Part shown: one piece after another, positions 47,720-58,560 of the stretch | How the letters are laid out: each line of letters starts with the position of its first letter | Numbering within the stretch: position 1 is the stretch's first letter | DNA from: Paraliobacillus zengyii | Lineage (GTDB): Bacteria; Bacillota; Bacilli; Bacillales; Amphibacillaceae | DNA length: 64,000 bases | Direction: 5' to 3' | Assembly: GCF_003268595.1 (NCBI RefSeq) | Contig: NZ_CP029797.1 | Location: 1,695,501-1,759,500 of the forward strand | Position numbers and translations under genes: made by a program | Notes under the pieces: model-generated | Told to the model about the DNA's origin: nothing | The model's input: the letters and a program-made list of their open reading frames with translations, nothing else | The model's database searches: none

Positions 47720-48982
47720 TTGTTGAACACAATTATTGCATTTATTTTAATGTTCGGCTTACTTGTGTTCGTTCATGAGTTTGGACATTTTATCTTTGCT
47801 AAAAAAGCAGGGATGTTAGTAAGAGAACTTGCAATTGGATTTGGTCCAAAAGTCTTTTCGATAAAGAAAAAAGAAACACTATATACGATTCGATTGTTAC
47901 CTATGGGTGGATATGTTCGTGTGGCTGGTGAAGATCCAGAAATAACGGAATTAAAACCAGGACAGCAAATTGCACTTGAATTTAATCAAGCAGGTTCTGT
48001 CGATAAAATTATTATTAATAAAAAATCGAAACATCCAACTGCTCGTGTTATTGAAGTGGAAAAGGCAGATTTAGAACATGAATTATTTATCGAAGGTTAT
48101 GATGTAGGAGAAGAGGAGAAGTTACGATTTACTGTTGATCCGAAAGCAGATTTTATTATGGATGAAGTCGAGACGCAAATTGCTCCTTTTGATCGTCAAT
48201 TTGCTTCCAAAACAAAAAGACAACGTTTCATGCAATTATTTGCTGGCCCGATGATGAACTTCCTTCTTACAATTGTAATCTTCGCTATATTAGGGTTTAC
48301 ACAAGGTGTTCCAACAGATGAAGCTAAATTAGGAACTATTCAAGAAGACAGTCCAGCTGAGGAAGCAGGATTTGAAGCTGGTGATGAAGTAATTGCAATT
48401 GATGGCACGCAGGTGACAATGTGGACGGAATTTCAAACGACAGTTAGAGATAATCCGGAGACAACGTTAACCATGACGATTTTACGAGAGAATGGTGAAG
48501 AACAGGAACTTGTCGTAACACCACGATTGGTAGAATCACAAGATCAACAATTCGGGCAATTGGGAGTTAGGCAGTATATGGAGAAATCAATTGCAAAAGC
48601 AATTCCATATAGTATAGAGGAAACATACGCGACTTCCATCTTAATTCTCACTAGTTTGAGCCAACTTGTAACAGGTGATTTTTCAATTGATATGCTTGCT
48701 GGACCGGTTGGGATTTATGACGCAACTGATCAGGTTGTACAAAATGGGTTTGCAACCTTCTTAATGTGGACGGCTATGTTAAGTGTTAATCTAGGTATTA
48801 TCAACTTACTTCCGTTACCAGCATTAGATGGGGGAAGATTATTGTTTGTTGGTATCGAAGCTGTTCGAGGTAAACCAATTTCTCCAGAAAAAGAAGGGTT
48901 TGTTCATTTTGTCGGATTTGCTTTACTGATGTTATTAATGATTGTCGTAACATGGAACGATATTCAACGCTTATTTTTATAA
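47720..48982 (+). CDS. rseP: Site-2 intramembrane metalloprotease RseP (RasP)
   Basis: RasP cuts membrane segments such as anti-sigma RsiW and signal peptide remnants. The zinc motif HEFGH is in FVHEFGHFIFAKKAG near the N-terminus. One PDZ domain (about 190-270, EDSPAEEAGFEAGDEVIAIDG) follows, and the third zinc ligand is in LLPLPALDGGRLLF. About 420 residues. The start is one of three consecutive TTG codons (47717, 47720, 47723) after AAAGGAGAG; I use the middle one. Confidence 0.95.
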   Translation: MLNTIIAFILMFGLLVFVHEFGHFIFAKKAGMLVRELAIGFGPKVFSIKKKETLYTIRLLPMGGYVRVAGEDPEITELKPGQQIALEFNQAGSVDKIIINKKSKHPTARVIEVEKADLEHELFIEGYDVGEEEKLRFTVDPKADFIMDEVETQIAPFDRQFASKTKRQRFMQLFAGPMMNFLLTIVIFAILGFTQGVPTDEAKLGTIQEDSPAEEAGFEAGDEVIAIDGTQVTMWTEFQTTVRDNPETTLTMTILRENGEEQELVVTPRLVESQDQQFGQLGVRQYMEKSIAKAIPYSIEETYATSILILTSLSQLVTGDFSIDMLAGPVGIYDATDQVVQNGFATFLMWTAMLSVNLGIINLLPLPALDGGRLLFVGIEAVRGKPISPEKEGFVHFVGFALLMLLMIVVTWNDIQRLFL

Positions 48983-49014
48983 GAAATGAACTATTACAAG
49001 AGGTGTAAAATAAA

Positions 49015-50718
49015 ATGAAACAAAGTAAAACACTAATACCTACATTAAAAGAAATACCAGCAGACGCAGATGTAACAAGTCATCAATTATTATTGCGAGC
49101 AGGCTTTATTCGACAGACTGCATCGGGAATCTATAGTTTTTTACCATTGGGAAAGCGAGTACTTCGAAAGGTAGAAGATATAGTTCGTGAAGAGATGGAT
49201 AATATTGGGGCAAATGAAATGTTAATGCCAGCTTTACAACCAGCTGAATTATGGAAAGATACTGGCAGATGGCAAACTTTTGGTCTAGAGCTGATGCGAA
49301 TTAATGATAGACATGAGCGAGAATTTGCATTAGGAGCTACACACGAAGAAGTAGTGACAAGTTTGATTAAAGATGAAGTGAAAAGTTATAAAAAACTGCC
49401 ACTTACTGTTTATCAAATTCAATCAAAGTTTCGTGATGAAAAAAGACCTCGTTTTGGCTTATTAAGAGGTCGAGAATTTATTATGAAAGATGCTTATTCG
49501 TTTCATGATTCATATGATAGTTTAGCTGATATGTATGATAACATGTACCAAGCCTATTCAACTATATTTACAAGATTAGGTTTGAATTTCCGAGCAGTTA
49601 TAGCAGATTCAGGTGCAATGGGTGGAAAAGATACACATGAGTTTATGGCGTTATCTGAAGTTGGTGAGGATATTATCGCATTCTCAGATACATCTGATTA
49701 TGCCGCCAATATCGAAATGGCTGAAGTGGTTGATCAATACGAGAAGTCGAATGAGCAAGCTTTAGCATTAGATAAAGTTGCCACACCTAATCAAAAAACA
49801 ATGCAAGATGTAGCTGATTACCTTGAACATTCATTGGACAAGGGGTTAAAAGCCTTATTTTTCAAAGTTGATGAATCTTTTGTTTTAGTTGTTACAAGAG
49901 GGGATCATGAAGTTAATACAATAAAGCTTAAAAATCTTTATCAAGCTGCAACTGTAGAATTAGCAACAGAAACAGAAGCAAAAGAAATATTAGGTGCAGG
50001 TTTTGATTCTTTAGGTCCAATAAAAGTTGAAAATGATGACGTGGATATTGTGGCGGATTATGCGGTTCGTCATGCTGTAAATGTGACATGTGGTGCGAAT
50101 GAAGAAGGCTATCACTATGTGAATGTAAATCCAGAGCGTGACTTTTCTGTAACTAAATATGCAGATATTCGTTTTGTAACAGAAGGGGATCCTTCTCCAG
50201 ATGGACAAGGTGTAATTAAATTTGCTAGAGGTATTGAAATTGGTCAAGTTTTCAAATTAGGTGAATTTTATGCAGAGAAGCTAGGGGCTAGCTTCTTAAA
50301 TGAGCAAGGAAGAGCAACTACGATGATTATGGGCTGTTATGGAATTGGTGTTTCTAGAACGTTAGCAGCAATTGTGGAGCAATACCATGATGAAAAAGGG
50401 ATAACATGGCCAAAACAGCTTACACCTTTTCAAGTACATTTACTTGTCCTAAATAGTAAAAAAGAAGAACAAGTAACGCTTGCTGATGAATTGTATGCTG
50501 ATTTAAAAGCTAAAGGTATTGAAGTACTTTACGATGACAGAGCTGAACGTGCTGGTGTTAAATTCGCTGACAGTGACCTTATCGGAATCCCTTATCGAAT
50601 TTCTGTTGGTAAGCGTGCAGATGAAGGTATCGTAGAATGTAAAACACGTGTTAATGGGGAACAGTCAGATCAGCATAAAGATGATGTAATTGCTTATATA
50701 CAAAGTTTATTAGCATAA
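49015..50718 (+). CDS. proS: Prolyl-tRNA synthetase (bacterial type)
   Basis: ProS charges tRNA-Pro. The class II motifs are seen in [36 protein letters not shown] and [17 protein letters not shown] YbaK-like editing domain is inserted at about 230-390, as expected for the bacterial type, and the anticodon-binding domain is at the C-terminus. It has 567 residues. AAGAGGTG precedes the ATG, and a terminator follows. Confidence 0.97.
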   Translation: MKQSKTLIPTLKEIPADADVTSHQLLLRAGFIRQTASGIYSFLPLGKRVLRKVEDIVREEMDNIGANEMLMPALQPAELWKDTGRWQTFGLELMRINDRHEREFALGATHEEVVTSLIKDEVKSYKKLPLTVYQIQSKFRDEKRPRFGLLRGREFIMKDAYSFHDSYDSLADMYDNMYQAYSTIFTRLGLNFRAVIADSGAMGGKDTHEFMALSEVGEDIIAFSDTSDYAANIEMAEVVDQYEKSNEQALALDKVATPNQKTMQDVADYLEHSLDKGLKALFFKVDESFVLVVTRGDHEVNTIKLKNLYQAATVELATETEAKEILGAGFDSLGPIKVENDDVDIVADYAVRHAVNVTCGANEEGYHYVNVNPERDFSVTKYADIRFVTEGDPSPDGQGVIKFARGIEIGQVFKLGEFYAEKLGASFLNEQGRATTMIMGCYGIGVSRTLAAIVEQYHDEKGITWPKQLTPFQVHLLVLNSKKEEQVTLADELYADLKAKGIEVLYDDRAERAGVKFADSDLIGIPYRISVGKRADEGIVECKTRVNGEQSDQHKDDVIAYIQSLLA

Positions 50719-50724
50719 GAATTT

Positions 50725-50764
50725 AAAAGCCCTTGTCCTAAAGAATAGGTGACAAGGGTTTTTA
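50725..50764 (+). terminator. Intrinsic terminator after proS
   Basis: AAAAGCCCTTGTC (50725-50737) pairs with GACAAGGGTTTT (50751-50762), stem core CCCTTGTC/GACAAGGG with a T run. It separates proS from polC. Confidence 0.88.
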
Positions 50765-50818
50765 TGCGTAGTAGAATAAGATAGAAAGATTATTTGTTCA
50801 GATGCTAGGGGGATTAAA

Positions 50819-53800
50819 TTGAGTATATCGAGTAACGATAAAATGAAAGTATTATTAGAACAAATAAATTTGACAGATCCTGAAGACACTTATTTTTCGG
50901 AAAGTCAATTAACGAAATTAGAAGTATTCAAAGCAGAAAAACGTTGGCATTTTCATATTCAGATCAAACAAATCTTACCTGCTAAAACGTATCGACTTTT
51001 CTGTTTGAAACTACAAGAAACCTTCTCGCATATTGCCTCTGTAGATTGGACACTTTATGCTGAAAATAAAAATATGATTAACGAAGAGGTTAGTGCCTAT
51101 TGGCAGGATTTCATTGGATCAGTCGGGGATCTTTCACCTGCATATAAAGATCTTGTTGAGAAGCAACAGCCACAAATAAATGGTAATAAGATTATTGTAA
51201 CCGCCCGAAATGATGCGGAAGCAAATGCCCTTAGAAAAAGGTTAGAACCAGCATTTCGAACATATTGTAATAAGATCGGTGCAATGGCTTATACATTATT
51301 AGTTGATGCGAAGACTGAAATAGAAGATATAAAGAAGTTTAGAGAGCAAAAAGCCCTGGAAGATAAAGAATTAGTCCAAAAAGCAGTAATGGATAAAGAA
51401 GTTCGCGCTAAAGAGAAACAGGCAGGCGTTTCGAATGAACCAGTAATGATTGGATATAAAATTAATGATGAACCAGTACCAATGAAAGAAATAATAGAAG
51501 AGGAAAGACGTATTGTTGTACAAGGGTATGTTTTTGCTGTTGATATTAGAGAATTACGTTCAGGAAGACATTTGTTAATCATTAAAGTAACAGACTATAC
51601 AGACTCTTTCTCCTTAAAAATGTTCTCAAAAGGTGATCAAGATGCTGATAAATTTAAAACAGTTAAAGAAGGCATGTGGATTAAAGCAAGAGGTAGTGTA
51701 CAAACGGATACATTTACCAATGAATTAACGATGATGCTTAATGATATTAATGAAATAAAAGTTAAGAAAAAAGAAGATAAAGCTCCTGAAGATGAGAAGC
51801 GTGTTGAATTACATGCGCATACCACAATGAGTCAAATGGATGCTGTTGTAACAGCATCAAAATTAATTGAACAAGCTAGTAAATGGGGACACAAAGCATT
51901 TGCCATTACGGACCATGCAGTAGCACAATCTTATCCGGAAGCTTATGCAGCAGGTCAAAAGCATGGTGTTAAAATACTCTATGGCCTAGAAGCTAATATA
52001 GTAGATGATGGTGTACCAATTGCTTATAATGAACAAGATATTGATCTCGAGTCAGCAACTTATGTTGTTTTTGATGTTGAAACAACTGGTTTATCTGCAG
52101 TCTACGATACGATTATTGAGTTGGCGGCAGTGAAAATTAAAGATGGAGATATCGTGGACCGGTTTGAATCGTTTGCAAATCCACATCATCCGTTATCAGA
52201 GACGACAAATGATTTAACTGGTATTACAGATGATATGGTGAAGGATGCTCCTGATATTGAACAGGTACTAGAAGATTTTAAAAAATGGGCAGGAGAAGAT
52301 ATTTTAGTTGCACATAATGCAAGCTTTGATATGGGTTTCTTAAACCAAGGAAACGAAAAGGCTGGATTAGATAAAGCAATTAATCCTGTCATTGATACGT
52401 TAGAATTAGCTCGGTTTTTGTTACCGACTTTAAAAAGTCATCGCTTAAACACATTGTGTAAGAAGTTTGATATCGAATTAACCCAACATCACCGTGCGAT
52501 TTATGATGCGGAAGCAACAGGTTATTTAATGTGGAAATTGTTAAAAGAAGCAAGAGAAAAAGAAATCACCAATCATAACCATTTTAATATTCATATGGGT
52601 GAGGGAAATGCCTATCAACGCGCACGTCCACATCATGCAACAATACTTGCACAAAACGAAATTGGACTAAAAAACATTTATAAGTTAGTTTCTCTTGCAC
52701 ATATAGATTATTTCTATCGCATACCGCGAATACCACGTTCTAAATTACAAGCACACCGTGAAGGTATTTTAGTTGGTTCTGGTTGTGAAAAAGGTGAAGT
52801 TTTTGAAACAATGATGCAAAAGTCGCAGGAAGAAGCTGAAAAAGTTGCTGCTTTTTATGATTATATTGAAGTGCATCCACCGGCAAACTATTATCCGTTG
52901 ATCAGTAGAGAGCTTGTTCAAAATGAAGCGCAAATTTTAGATATATTACGAAACCTCGTTGCACTTGCGGACCGGTTAAAGAAACCTTGTGTTGCAACAG
53001 GAAATGTACATTATTTAGAAGATCGAGATAAGTTATATCGTCAAATTCTTATTTCATCTCAAAGCGGAAACCCGTTGAGTCGACAAACACTTCCAGATGT
53101 ACATTTCCGAACAACAGATGAAATGCTTGCGAGTTTTGACTTTTTAGGTCAAGAAAAGGCAAAAGAAATAGTTGTTGAAAACACACAAAAAATTGCGGAT
53201 CAATTAGAATCAATTAAACCGATAAAAGAAGATCTATATACACCAAACATTGATGGAGCAGAAGACGAAATACGAGAAATGAGTTATAATTTCGCTAAAA
53301 ACATTTATGGTAATGATTTACCTGAAATAGTTGAAAAGCGTATTGAAAAAGAACTGAAAAGTATTATTGGGCACGGTTTTGCTGTTATTTACCTTATCTC
53401 ACATAAACTTGTAAAAAAATCATTAGATGATGGTTATTTAGTTGGTTCTCGTGGTTCAGTTGGTTCGTCATTGATTGCAACATTAACAGAAATAACAGAG
53501 GTAAATCCTTTACCACCACACTATGTGTGTGCAACCTGTCAACACCATGAGTTTTTTACAGATGGTTCTGTTGGTAGTGGCTTTGATTTACCAGATAAGA
53601 ATTGTCCGTCTTGTGAAACAAGTATGCGTAAAGATGGTCAGGATATACCATTTGAAACCTTCCTAGGATTTAAAGGGGATAAAGTTCCCGATATTGATTT
53701 GAACTTCTCAGGTGAGTACCAACCAGTAGCACATAACTATACTAAATTGCTGTTTGGTGAAGATAAAGTATTTCGAGCCGGTACAATCGGTACTGTGGCA

Positions 53801-55108
53801 GAGAAGACTGCATATGGTTATGTAAAAGGATATGCAAGTGATAATCAATTACAAATGAAAGCTGTAGAAACCGATCGCTTAGTTCAAGGCTGTACGGGAG
53901 TAAAACGTACTTCTGGACAGCACCCTGGTGGAATTATTGTTGTACCTGATGATATGGAAATCTATGATTTCACACCTATCCAGTTTCCTGCCGATGATCG
54001 TAATTCAGAATGGAAAACAACGCATTTTGATTTCCACTCGATTCATGATAATTTATTGAAATTAGATATACTTGGACACGATGATCCTACCGTGATACGA
54101 ATGCTACAAGATTTAAGTGGTATTGATCCAAAAACAATCCCAACAGATGACGAAGAAGTAATGAAAATTTTCTCAGGCCCTGAAGTATTAGGTGTAACGA
54201 AAGAGCAAATCATGTGTAAAACAGGTACATTAGGTGTTCCGGAGTTTGGTACGAAATTTGTTAGACAAATGTTAGAAGATACAAAACCAAAAACATTCGC
54301 AGAGCTCGTAATTATCTCTGGTTTATCCCATGGAACTGATGTGTGGCTTGGGAATGCACAAGAACTAATTAATAAGGGGATTTGTAAATTACCAGATGTA
54401 ATTGGTTGCCGTGATGATATTATGGTTTATCTAATGCATAAAGGGCTAGATGCCTCATTAGCTTTTAAAATTATGGAATTCGTTCGTAAAGGAAAAGGTC
54501 TACAAGACGAATGGATTGTAGAAATGAAGAAAAATAATGTTCCTGAATGGTACATTGATTCGTGTAAGAAAATTAAGTACATGTTTCCAAAAGCACACGC
54601 TGCAGCATATGTTTTAATGGCGGTTCGAATTGCTTACTTTAAAGTACATCATCCGATTCTTTTTTACGCAGCTTACTTCTCTGTGCGTGCAGATGATTTT
54701 GATTTAGATCTTATGGTGAAAGGTTCATCTGCGATGCGTAAACGAATCGAAGAAATTTTGGCTAAAGGTAATGACGCTTCACCAAAAGAGAAAAACGTTT
54801 TAACAGTATTGGAATTGGCGCTTGAAATGAATGAAAGAGGATTTACTTTCCAAAGCGTTGATTTATACAAATCAAGTGCAACAGATTTTCTAGTTGATGA
54901 AAATAGTTTGATTCCGCCGTTTAATGCTGTTGATGGTTTAGGAACAAACGCAGCATTAAATATTGTAAAAGCACGTGAAGAAGGCGAGTTTTTGTCAAAA
55001 GAAGACTTACGAGAAAGAAGTAGAATTTCTAAAACAGTTATAGAATATTTAGAGAATCATGGTAGCCTAAAAGGAATGGAAGATAAAAATCAATTATCGT
55101 TATTTTAG
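50819..55108 (+). CDS. polC: DNA polymerase III alpha subunit PolC (Gram-positive type)
   Basis: PolC is the main replicative polymerase with a built-in proofreading exonuclease. Domains in order are an N-terminal region, an OB fold (about 225-320), a PHP domain starting [15 protein letters not shown] (about 331), an inserted DEDD exonuclease ([20 protein letters not shown], about 419-580), a Cys4 zinc motif ([10 protein letters not shown] and CPSCETS, about 904-942), and the polymerase core with catalytic [11 protein letters not shown]. It has 1429 residues. The TTG start follows TAGGGGGA. Confidence 0.98.
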   Translation: MSISSNDKMKVLLEQINLTDPEDTYFSESQLTKLEVFKAEKRWHFHIQIKQILPAKTYRLFCLKLQETFSHIASVDWTLYAENKNMINEEVSAYWQDFIGSVGDLSPAYKDLVEKQQPQINGNKIIVTARNDAEANALRKRLEPAFRTYCNKIGAMAYTLLVDAKTEIEDIKKFREQKALEDKELVQKAVMDKEVRAKEKQAGVSNEPVMIGYKINDEPVPMKEIIEEERRIVVQGYVFAVDIRELRSGRHLLIIKVTDYTDSFSLKMFSKGDQDADKFKTVKEGMWIKARGSVQTDTFTNELTMMLNDINEIKVKKKEDKAPEDEKRVELHAHTTMSQMDAVVTASKLIEQASKWGHKAFAITDHAVAQSYPEAYAAGQKHGVKILYGLEANIVDDGVPIAYNEQDIDLESATYVVFDVETTGLSAVYDTIIELAAVKIKDGDIVDRFESFANPHHPLSETTNDLTGITDDMVKDAPDIEQVLEDFKKWAGEDILVAHNASFDMGFLNQGNEKAGLDKAINPVIDTLELARFLLPTLKSHRLNTLCKKFDIELTQHHRAIYDAEATGYLMWKLLKEAREKEITNHNHFNIHMGEGNAYQRARPHHATILAQNEIGLKNIYKLVSLAHIDYFYRIPRIPRSKLQAHREGILVGSGCEKGEVFETMMQKSQEEAEKVAAFYDYIEVHPPANYYPLISRELVQNEAQILDILRNLVALADRLKKPCVATGNVHYLEDRDKLYRQILISSQSGNPLSRQTLPDVHFRTTDEMLASFDFLGQEKAKEIVVENTQKIADQLESIKPIKEDLYTPNIDGAEDEIREMSYNFAKNIYGNDLPEIVEKRIEKELKSIIGHGFAVIYLISHKLVKKSLDDGYLVGSRGSVGSSLIATLTEITEVNPLPPHYVCATCQHHEFFTDGSVGSGFDLPDKNCPSCETSMRKDGQDIPFETFLGFKGDKVPDIDLNFSGEYQPVAHNYTKLLFGEDKVFRAGTIGTVAEKTAYGYVKGYASDNQLQMKAVETDRLVQGCTGVKRTSGQHPGGIIVVPDDMEIYDFTPIQFPADDRNSEWKTTHFDFHSIHDNLLKLDILGHDDPTVIRMLQDLSGIDPKTIPTDDEEVMKIFSGPEVLGVTKEQIMCKTGTLGVPEFGTKFVRQMLEDTKPKTFAELVIISGLSHGTDVWLGNAQELINKGICKLPDVIGCRDDIMVYLMHKGLDASLAFKIMEFVRKGKGLQDEWIVEMKKNNVPEWYIDSCKKIKYMFPKAHAAAYVLMAVRIAYFKVHHPILFYAAYFSVRADDFDLDLMVKGSSAMRKRIEEILAKGNDASPKEKNVLTVLELALEMNERGFTFQSVDLYKSSATDFLVDENSLIPPFNAVDGLGTNAALNIVKAREEGEFLSKEDLRERSRISKTVIEYLENHGSLKGMEDKNQLSLF

Positions 55109-55306
55109 ATAAAGATTTTTTTATGAAAAAATGTTTAATTACTCAACTTTCACAATGAAAAACAGGCGCTTAAGTCTTGGTATAACAATATAGTCTAACA
55201 ATAGAAGTTGACTTCACACTTCTTTAGTAATCATCCGTGCGTGTGATCTTAAGCACTTGAGAGAGAAACGCTGTCATAAGTGTCTTACAACTTTAGACAC
55301 GCTACG

Positions 55307-55436
55307 GTAGCCAATGGTCTCCCTTTCCGTAGCACAAAACGTTTGCTATTTCCACAGGACAAGGAATGCTTCTAAGAATTTACATCGCACGAAGGAAATC
55401 GATTTGTATTTTCGAGGAGTCTCAACCATTTGCTAC
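55307..55436 (-). repeat. Dispersed repeat, copy A (reverse orientation)
   Basis: The ends are imperfect inverted repeats: GTAGCCAATGGTCTCC at 55307-55322 and GGAGTCTCAACCATTTGCTAC at the right end (55416-55436). Read on the minus strand it begins GTAGCAAATGGTTGAGACTCC and ends CGGAAAGGGAGACCATTGGC, the same end pattern as copy B. Confidence 0.65.
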
Positions 55437-55575
55437 CTTCGCTGGATAGCGTATCTTTGTTTTAAACTTTTGAAAATATTACTCTTATTGAACCTAACGC
55501 TTATCTTGCTATGCTTTAATTACAAATAATTGAGCATTTTACACAATTTTTAATTCGCGGACTAAAACTAGCGGA

Positions 55576-55699
55576 TCAAGCGAAATGGCCGAGACTCCTG
55601 CAGGAACAGCACGGGCTGAAGATCCACTTAGTAAAGCGATTTTCGCTTTACTAAGTTAGCTGAAGCCGTACCTGCGGAAAGGGAGGCTATTTCGCTTGA
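55576..55699 (+). repeat. Dispersed repeat, copy B
   Basis: TCAAGCGAAATGGCC (55576-55590) pairs with GGCTATTTCGCTTGA (55685-55699), one mismatch. Inside are GAGACTCCTGCAGGAACAGC and a perfect 12-bp hairpin CTTAGTAAAGCG/CGCTTTACTAAG (55627-55655). GAGACTCCTGC.GGAACAGCACG sequences recur in Bacillaceae genomes as I remember them. The whole unit could fold as one long structured RNA or cruciform. Confidence 0.7.
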
Positions 55700-55993
55700 G
55701 GAGCGGGGAATAAGTTCTGTTATATTTCCATATAAATCAAACACGTTACCGCAGAGTCTATGTTAACTCAACTTTATCACCCAGTGAATACGGATTGATG
55801 ATTGACTGGGCCTAGTTGGTGGAAAGCTTTATAGTACTTGACTGTCTTTTAAATGCCTGCTCCCTTAGAGGTTTCCGTTTATTACGAAACAAACCTCTAA
55901 GTCGCATTTTACATCAATTGTGACATTTTAATTGTAATAAAGCATACGAGCGAGCATGAAAAGGGTGTATTTAACTTGTTGTTTTGCGTTTCC

Positions 55994-56022
55994 TTGCATG
56001 AAATTAAGGAATATGGTATAGT
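55994..56022 (+). promoter_or_regulatory. Sigma-A promoter of the rimP-nusA operon leader
   Basis: TTGCAT (55994-55999), 17 bases, TATAGT (56017-56022), with TGG just before the -10 (extended -10 type). Transcription would begin near 56029, about 315 bases before rimP. Confidence 0.78.
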
Positions 56023-56028
56023 AATTTA

Positions 56029-56220
56029 TGGTACGAATTGATACGTTAGTAAGAAAGAGTGGGGGAACCCACTCTTTCTTCACACCTATCATTCTTTTTG
56101 ATAAATAGAACCTTATTGTTAAAGAGGATGGTATACGTTTTGCATGTATTCTATGTGCAGACATCTTTTGATTTTAGTATGAAGCGTAGTATTCCCTTGC
56201 CGTTTTTTGGCAAGGGTTTT
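56029..56220 (+). ncRNA. Structured rimP leader or independent ~190-nt RNA
   Basis: Between the promoter and an intrinsic terminator lies a possible transcript of about 190 bases. Near its 5' end is a perfect 13-bp hairpin, AAGAAAGAGTGGG (56051-56063), loop GGAA, CCCACTCTTTCTT (56068-56080). It ends at the terminator at 56194-56220. It may be an attenuated leader of rimP-nusA or a separate RNA. No T-box specifier or known riboswitch core was seen. Confidence 0.5.
56194..56220 (+). terminator. Terminator/attenuator upstream of rimP
   Basis: CCCTTGCC (56194-56201), loop GTTTTTT, GGCAAGGG (56209-56216), then TTTT. It stands inside the leader, 120 bases before rimP, with no convincing promoter after it, so readthrough must feed rimP unless a promoter was missed. 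Confidence 0.85.
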
Positions 56221-56342
56221 ATGTTTCTTATATAAGATGCTAATGAAAAAAGACTAAAATGTGTAAACTTTAAAAGTATAACTAAAAACGTAGTAACCTA
56301 ATGTAATACAGTTTATTTAAAGTGATAAAGGAGGCGAAATGA

Positions 56343-56816
56343 ATGGGAATGAAAGTAACGGAAAAAGCAGAACAACTTCTTGAACCTATCTTAGAAGAAA
56401 TGAATTTACAACTTGTAGATATTGAGTTTGAAAAAGAAGGAAAAAACTGGTTTCTTCGTATTTTTATTGACAAGCAAGGTGGTATCGACATAGAAGAATG
56501 CGGCATCGTATCCGAGAAATTAAGTGAGCAATTAGACGCTGATGATCCAGTTTCAGTACCTTATTATCTAGAGGTTTCATCACCAGGTGCAGAGCGCCCA
56601 TTGAAAAAACCAAAAGATTACATTGATCATATAGGTCATAACGTATTTCTTACGTTATATGAACCTATCCAAGGCGCTAAATCATTTGAAGGATTGTTAA
56701 AAGCTTTTGAAGAGGATATCATTACATTAGAAGTATTAAACAAAACAAGGAAACAAGAAGTGACTATTCCTTATCAAAAAATAGCAAAAGCCCGATTAGC
56801 AGTTACATTTAATTAA
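56343..56816 (+). CDS. rimP: Ribosome maturation factor RimP
   Basis: RimP is needed for 30S maturation. The 157 residues show [20 protein letters not shown] (about 13-32), [36 protein letters not shown] and a C-terminal SH3-like domain. AAAGGAGG lies eight bases before the ATG. It is the first gene of the nusA-infB operon. Confidence 0.97.
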   Translation: MGMKVTEKAEQLLEPILEEMNLQLVDIEFEKEGKNWFLRIFIDKQGGIDIEECGIVSEKLSEQLDADDPVSVPYYLEVSSPGAERPLKKPKDYIDHIGHNVFLTLYEPIQGAKSFEGLLKAFEEDIITLEVLNKTRKQEVTIPYQKIAKARLAVTFN

Positions 56817-56829
56817 AGGGGGAGACATA

Positions 56830-57945
56830 GTGAGTAGTGAGCTTTTTGATGCCATTGATTATTTAGAAAAAGAAAAAGGTATTAATAAAGAAATATTAAT
56901 GGAAGCGTTAGAGGCGGCGCTTATATCTGCTTATAAGAAGAATTTCAAATCCGCAACAAATGTACGAATCGATTTGAATGAAGACACTGGGAGCATGCAT
57001 GTTCTTTCTAGAAAAGAAGTTGTCGAAGAAGTAGAGGATAACAACCAAGAAATTAGTCTGGACGAAGCAAAAGGAATTAAACCAGATTATGAAATAGGCG
57101 ATATAGTAGAACTAGAGGTTACTCCAAGAGATTTTGGACGTATCGCAGCACAAGCAGCGAAACAAGTGGTTACACAGCGTGTTCGTGAAGCGGAACGAGG
57201 CGTTATATTTAATGAGTATATTGACCGTGAAGAAGATATTATGAATGGGATTATACAACGCATTGATCCACGTTTTGTTTATGTTAACCTTGGTAAAGTA
57301 GAGGCGAAACTGCCTGAGGGCGAACAAATGCCGACAGAGGATTACCATGTGCATGATCGACTTAAAGTGTTTGTAACGAAGGTTGAAAATACGAATAAAG
57401 GACCACAAATCTTTGTTTCTAGAACACATCCAGGTCTATTAAAGCGTTTATTTGAAATGGAAGTTCCAGAAATTTACGATGGAACTGTAGAAATACGTTC
57501 TGTAGCAAGAGAAGCAGGTGACCGTTCTAAAATATCTGTTTATGCGGCAGATTCTGATATTGATCCTGTTGGCTCTTGTGTTGGTCAACGAGGTCAACGT
57601 GTTCAAACAATTGTCAATGAGCTTAAGGGTGAGAAGATTGATATAGTAGAATGGTCAGAAGACCCAATTGTTTATGTGTCTAACGCTTTAAGTCCATCAA
57701 AAGTCGTTGATGTTCTTGTGAATGAAAAAGATAAAGCAACGACTGTAATCGTTCCTGATAATCAATTATCGTTAGCTATTGGTAAACGTGGTCAAAATGC
57801 ACGATTAGCAGCCAAATTGACTGGTTGGAAAATTGATATTAAAAACGAATCAGAAGCGCGTGAAGCAGGTTTAATAACAGAACCTGTTCGAGTACTTGAT
57901 GAAGAAGCATCATCATTTGATGGAGACGGCGATTTATTTGATTAA
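56830..57945 (+). CDS. nusA: Transcription elongation/termination factor NusA
   Basis: NusA binds RNA polymerase and nascent RNA, aiding pausing and termination. The N-terminal polymerase-binding domain (about 1-125), S1 domain (about 135-200) and two KH domains (DPVGSCVGQRGQRVQTIVNE and SLAIGKRGQNARLAAKLTG) are present. It has 371 residues, as in B. subtilis, without the proteobacterial C-terminal repeats. The start is GTG after GGGGGAGA. NusA could act on the attenuator in its own leader, which is inference. Confidence 0.97.
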   Translation: MSSELFDAIDYLEKEKGINKEILMEALEAALISAYKKNFKSATNVRIDLNEDTGSMHVLSRKEVVEEVEDNNQEISLDEAKGIKPDYEIGDIVELEVTPRDFGRIAAQAAKQVVTQRVREAERGVIFNEYIDREEDIMNGIIQRIDPRFVYVNLGKVEAKLPEGEQMPTEDYHVHDRLKVFVTKVENTNKGPQIFVSRTHPGLLKRLFEMEVPEIYDGTVEIRSVAREAGDRSKISVYAADSDIDPVGSCVGQRGQRVQTIVNELKGEKIDIVEWSEDPIVYVSNALSPSKVVDVLVNEKDKATTVIVPDNQLSLAIGKRGQNARLAAKLTGWKIDIKNESEAREAGLITEPVRVLDEEASSFDGDGDLFD

Positions 57946-57961
57946 GGAGGAGAAATAAGTC

Positions 57962-58243
57962 ATGCCTAAAAAGAATAAAAAGGTTCCTCTTCGCAAATGT
58001 ATTGTTACACAAGAAATGAAGCCAAAACAAGCATTAATTCGAATTGTTCATAATAAAGATGGTGAAGTGTTTGTTGATCCTTCAGGTAAAAAGAATGGAC
58101 GAGGAGCATACATTTCTAATAGTTTAGAAGTAGTAGAAAAAGCTGAAAAGTCTAAAGTTTTAGATCGTCATCTACAAACACATGTAGATGAAACGGTGTA
58201 TCAACAATTAAAGCAAGTGATAGAAGGTAAAGACATTGAGTAA
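57962..58243 (+). CDS. rnpM: RNase P modulator RnpM (YlxR)
   Basis: YlxR-family proteins bind RNA; the B. subtilis member was recently tied to RNase P and renamed RnpM. The 93 residues carry PLRKCIVTQEMKPKQALIRI and DPSGKKNGRGAYIS, the family signatures. AAGGAGGAG precedes the ATG. It overlaps the next gene by eight bases. Confidence 0.93.
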   Translation: MPKKNKKVPLRKCIVTQEMKPKQALIRIVHNKDGEVFVDPSGKKNGRGAYISNSLEVVEKAEKSKVLDRHLQTHVDETVYQQLKQVIEGKDIE

Positions 58244-58556
58244 GGGGAAAGAATATCTCAACTTAATTGGTTTAGCTTATCGCGCACGTAAATTGACGTT
58301 AGGTGAAGAATTAATTATTAAAGATATCCAAAAACAAAAAGCGAAGCTAGTACTGCTTGCAAGTGATACTGGTCCACAGACAACAAAGAAAATTACGGAT
58401 AAATGTAATTTTTATGATATTCCAATACGAGTTGTTGATGATCGGGATACCATATCGCATGCAATAGGTAAGTCTGGAAGAGTAGCAATTGCTATTTTAG
58501 ATGAAGGTTTCGCTTCGAAAATAACCTCGTTACTCGATAAATCTATTCGGGGGTGA
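58236..58556 (+). CDS. ylxQ: L7Ae-like RNA-binding protein YlxQ
   Basis: This K-turn-binding fold protein of 106 residues is of uncertain role. [36 protein letters not shown] and [15 protein letters not shown] match the ribosomal L7Ae/L30e pattern. The TTG start lies inside the end of rnpM. It is placed between rnpM and infB as in B. subtilis. Confidence 0.92.
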   Translation: MSKGKEYLNLIGLAYRARKLTLGEELIIKDIQKQKAKLVLLASDTGPQTTKKITDKCNFYDIPIRVVDDRDTISHAIGKSGRVAIAILDEGFASKITSLLDKSIRG

Positions 58557-58560
58557 ATGT

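Larger units (their letters stand above)
55109..55993. other. Gene-free region between polC and rimP with repeats
   Basis: Nothing here reads as a gene. A local open frame at 55314-55529 runs through one of the repeats and has no ribosome-binding site. The stretch holds two diverged inverted copies of a dispersed repeat (55307-55436 and 55576-55699) and a hairpin CTTAGAGGTTT/AAACCTCTAAG (55864-55901). The base composition of the repeats is visibly more GC-rich than the surroundings. Confidence 0.7.

Noticed and set aside
55314..55529. Plus-strand open frame of 71 codons in the polC-rimP gap
   Set aside because: It runs through the dispersed repeat copy A and beyond, has no ribosome-binding site and no familiar sequence.
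56051..56080. Possible T-box core (GTGGGGGAACCC) in the rimP leader
   Set aside because: It lacks the AGGGTGGNACCGCG sequence, stem I and specifier; the hairpin is simply self-complementary.
55928..56164. Minus-strand open frame of 78 codons upstream of rimP
   Set aside because: It is opposite the rimP promoter and hairpin and has no start signals.
55109..56342. Insertion sequence, tRNA or CRISPR in the largest gap
   Set aside because: No transposase frame, no cloverleaf, and no regularly spaced repeats with unique spacers; the two repeat copies are inverted and diverged.
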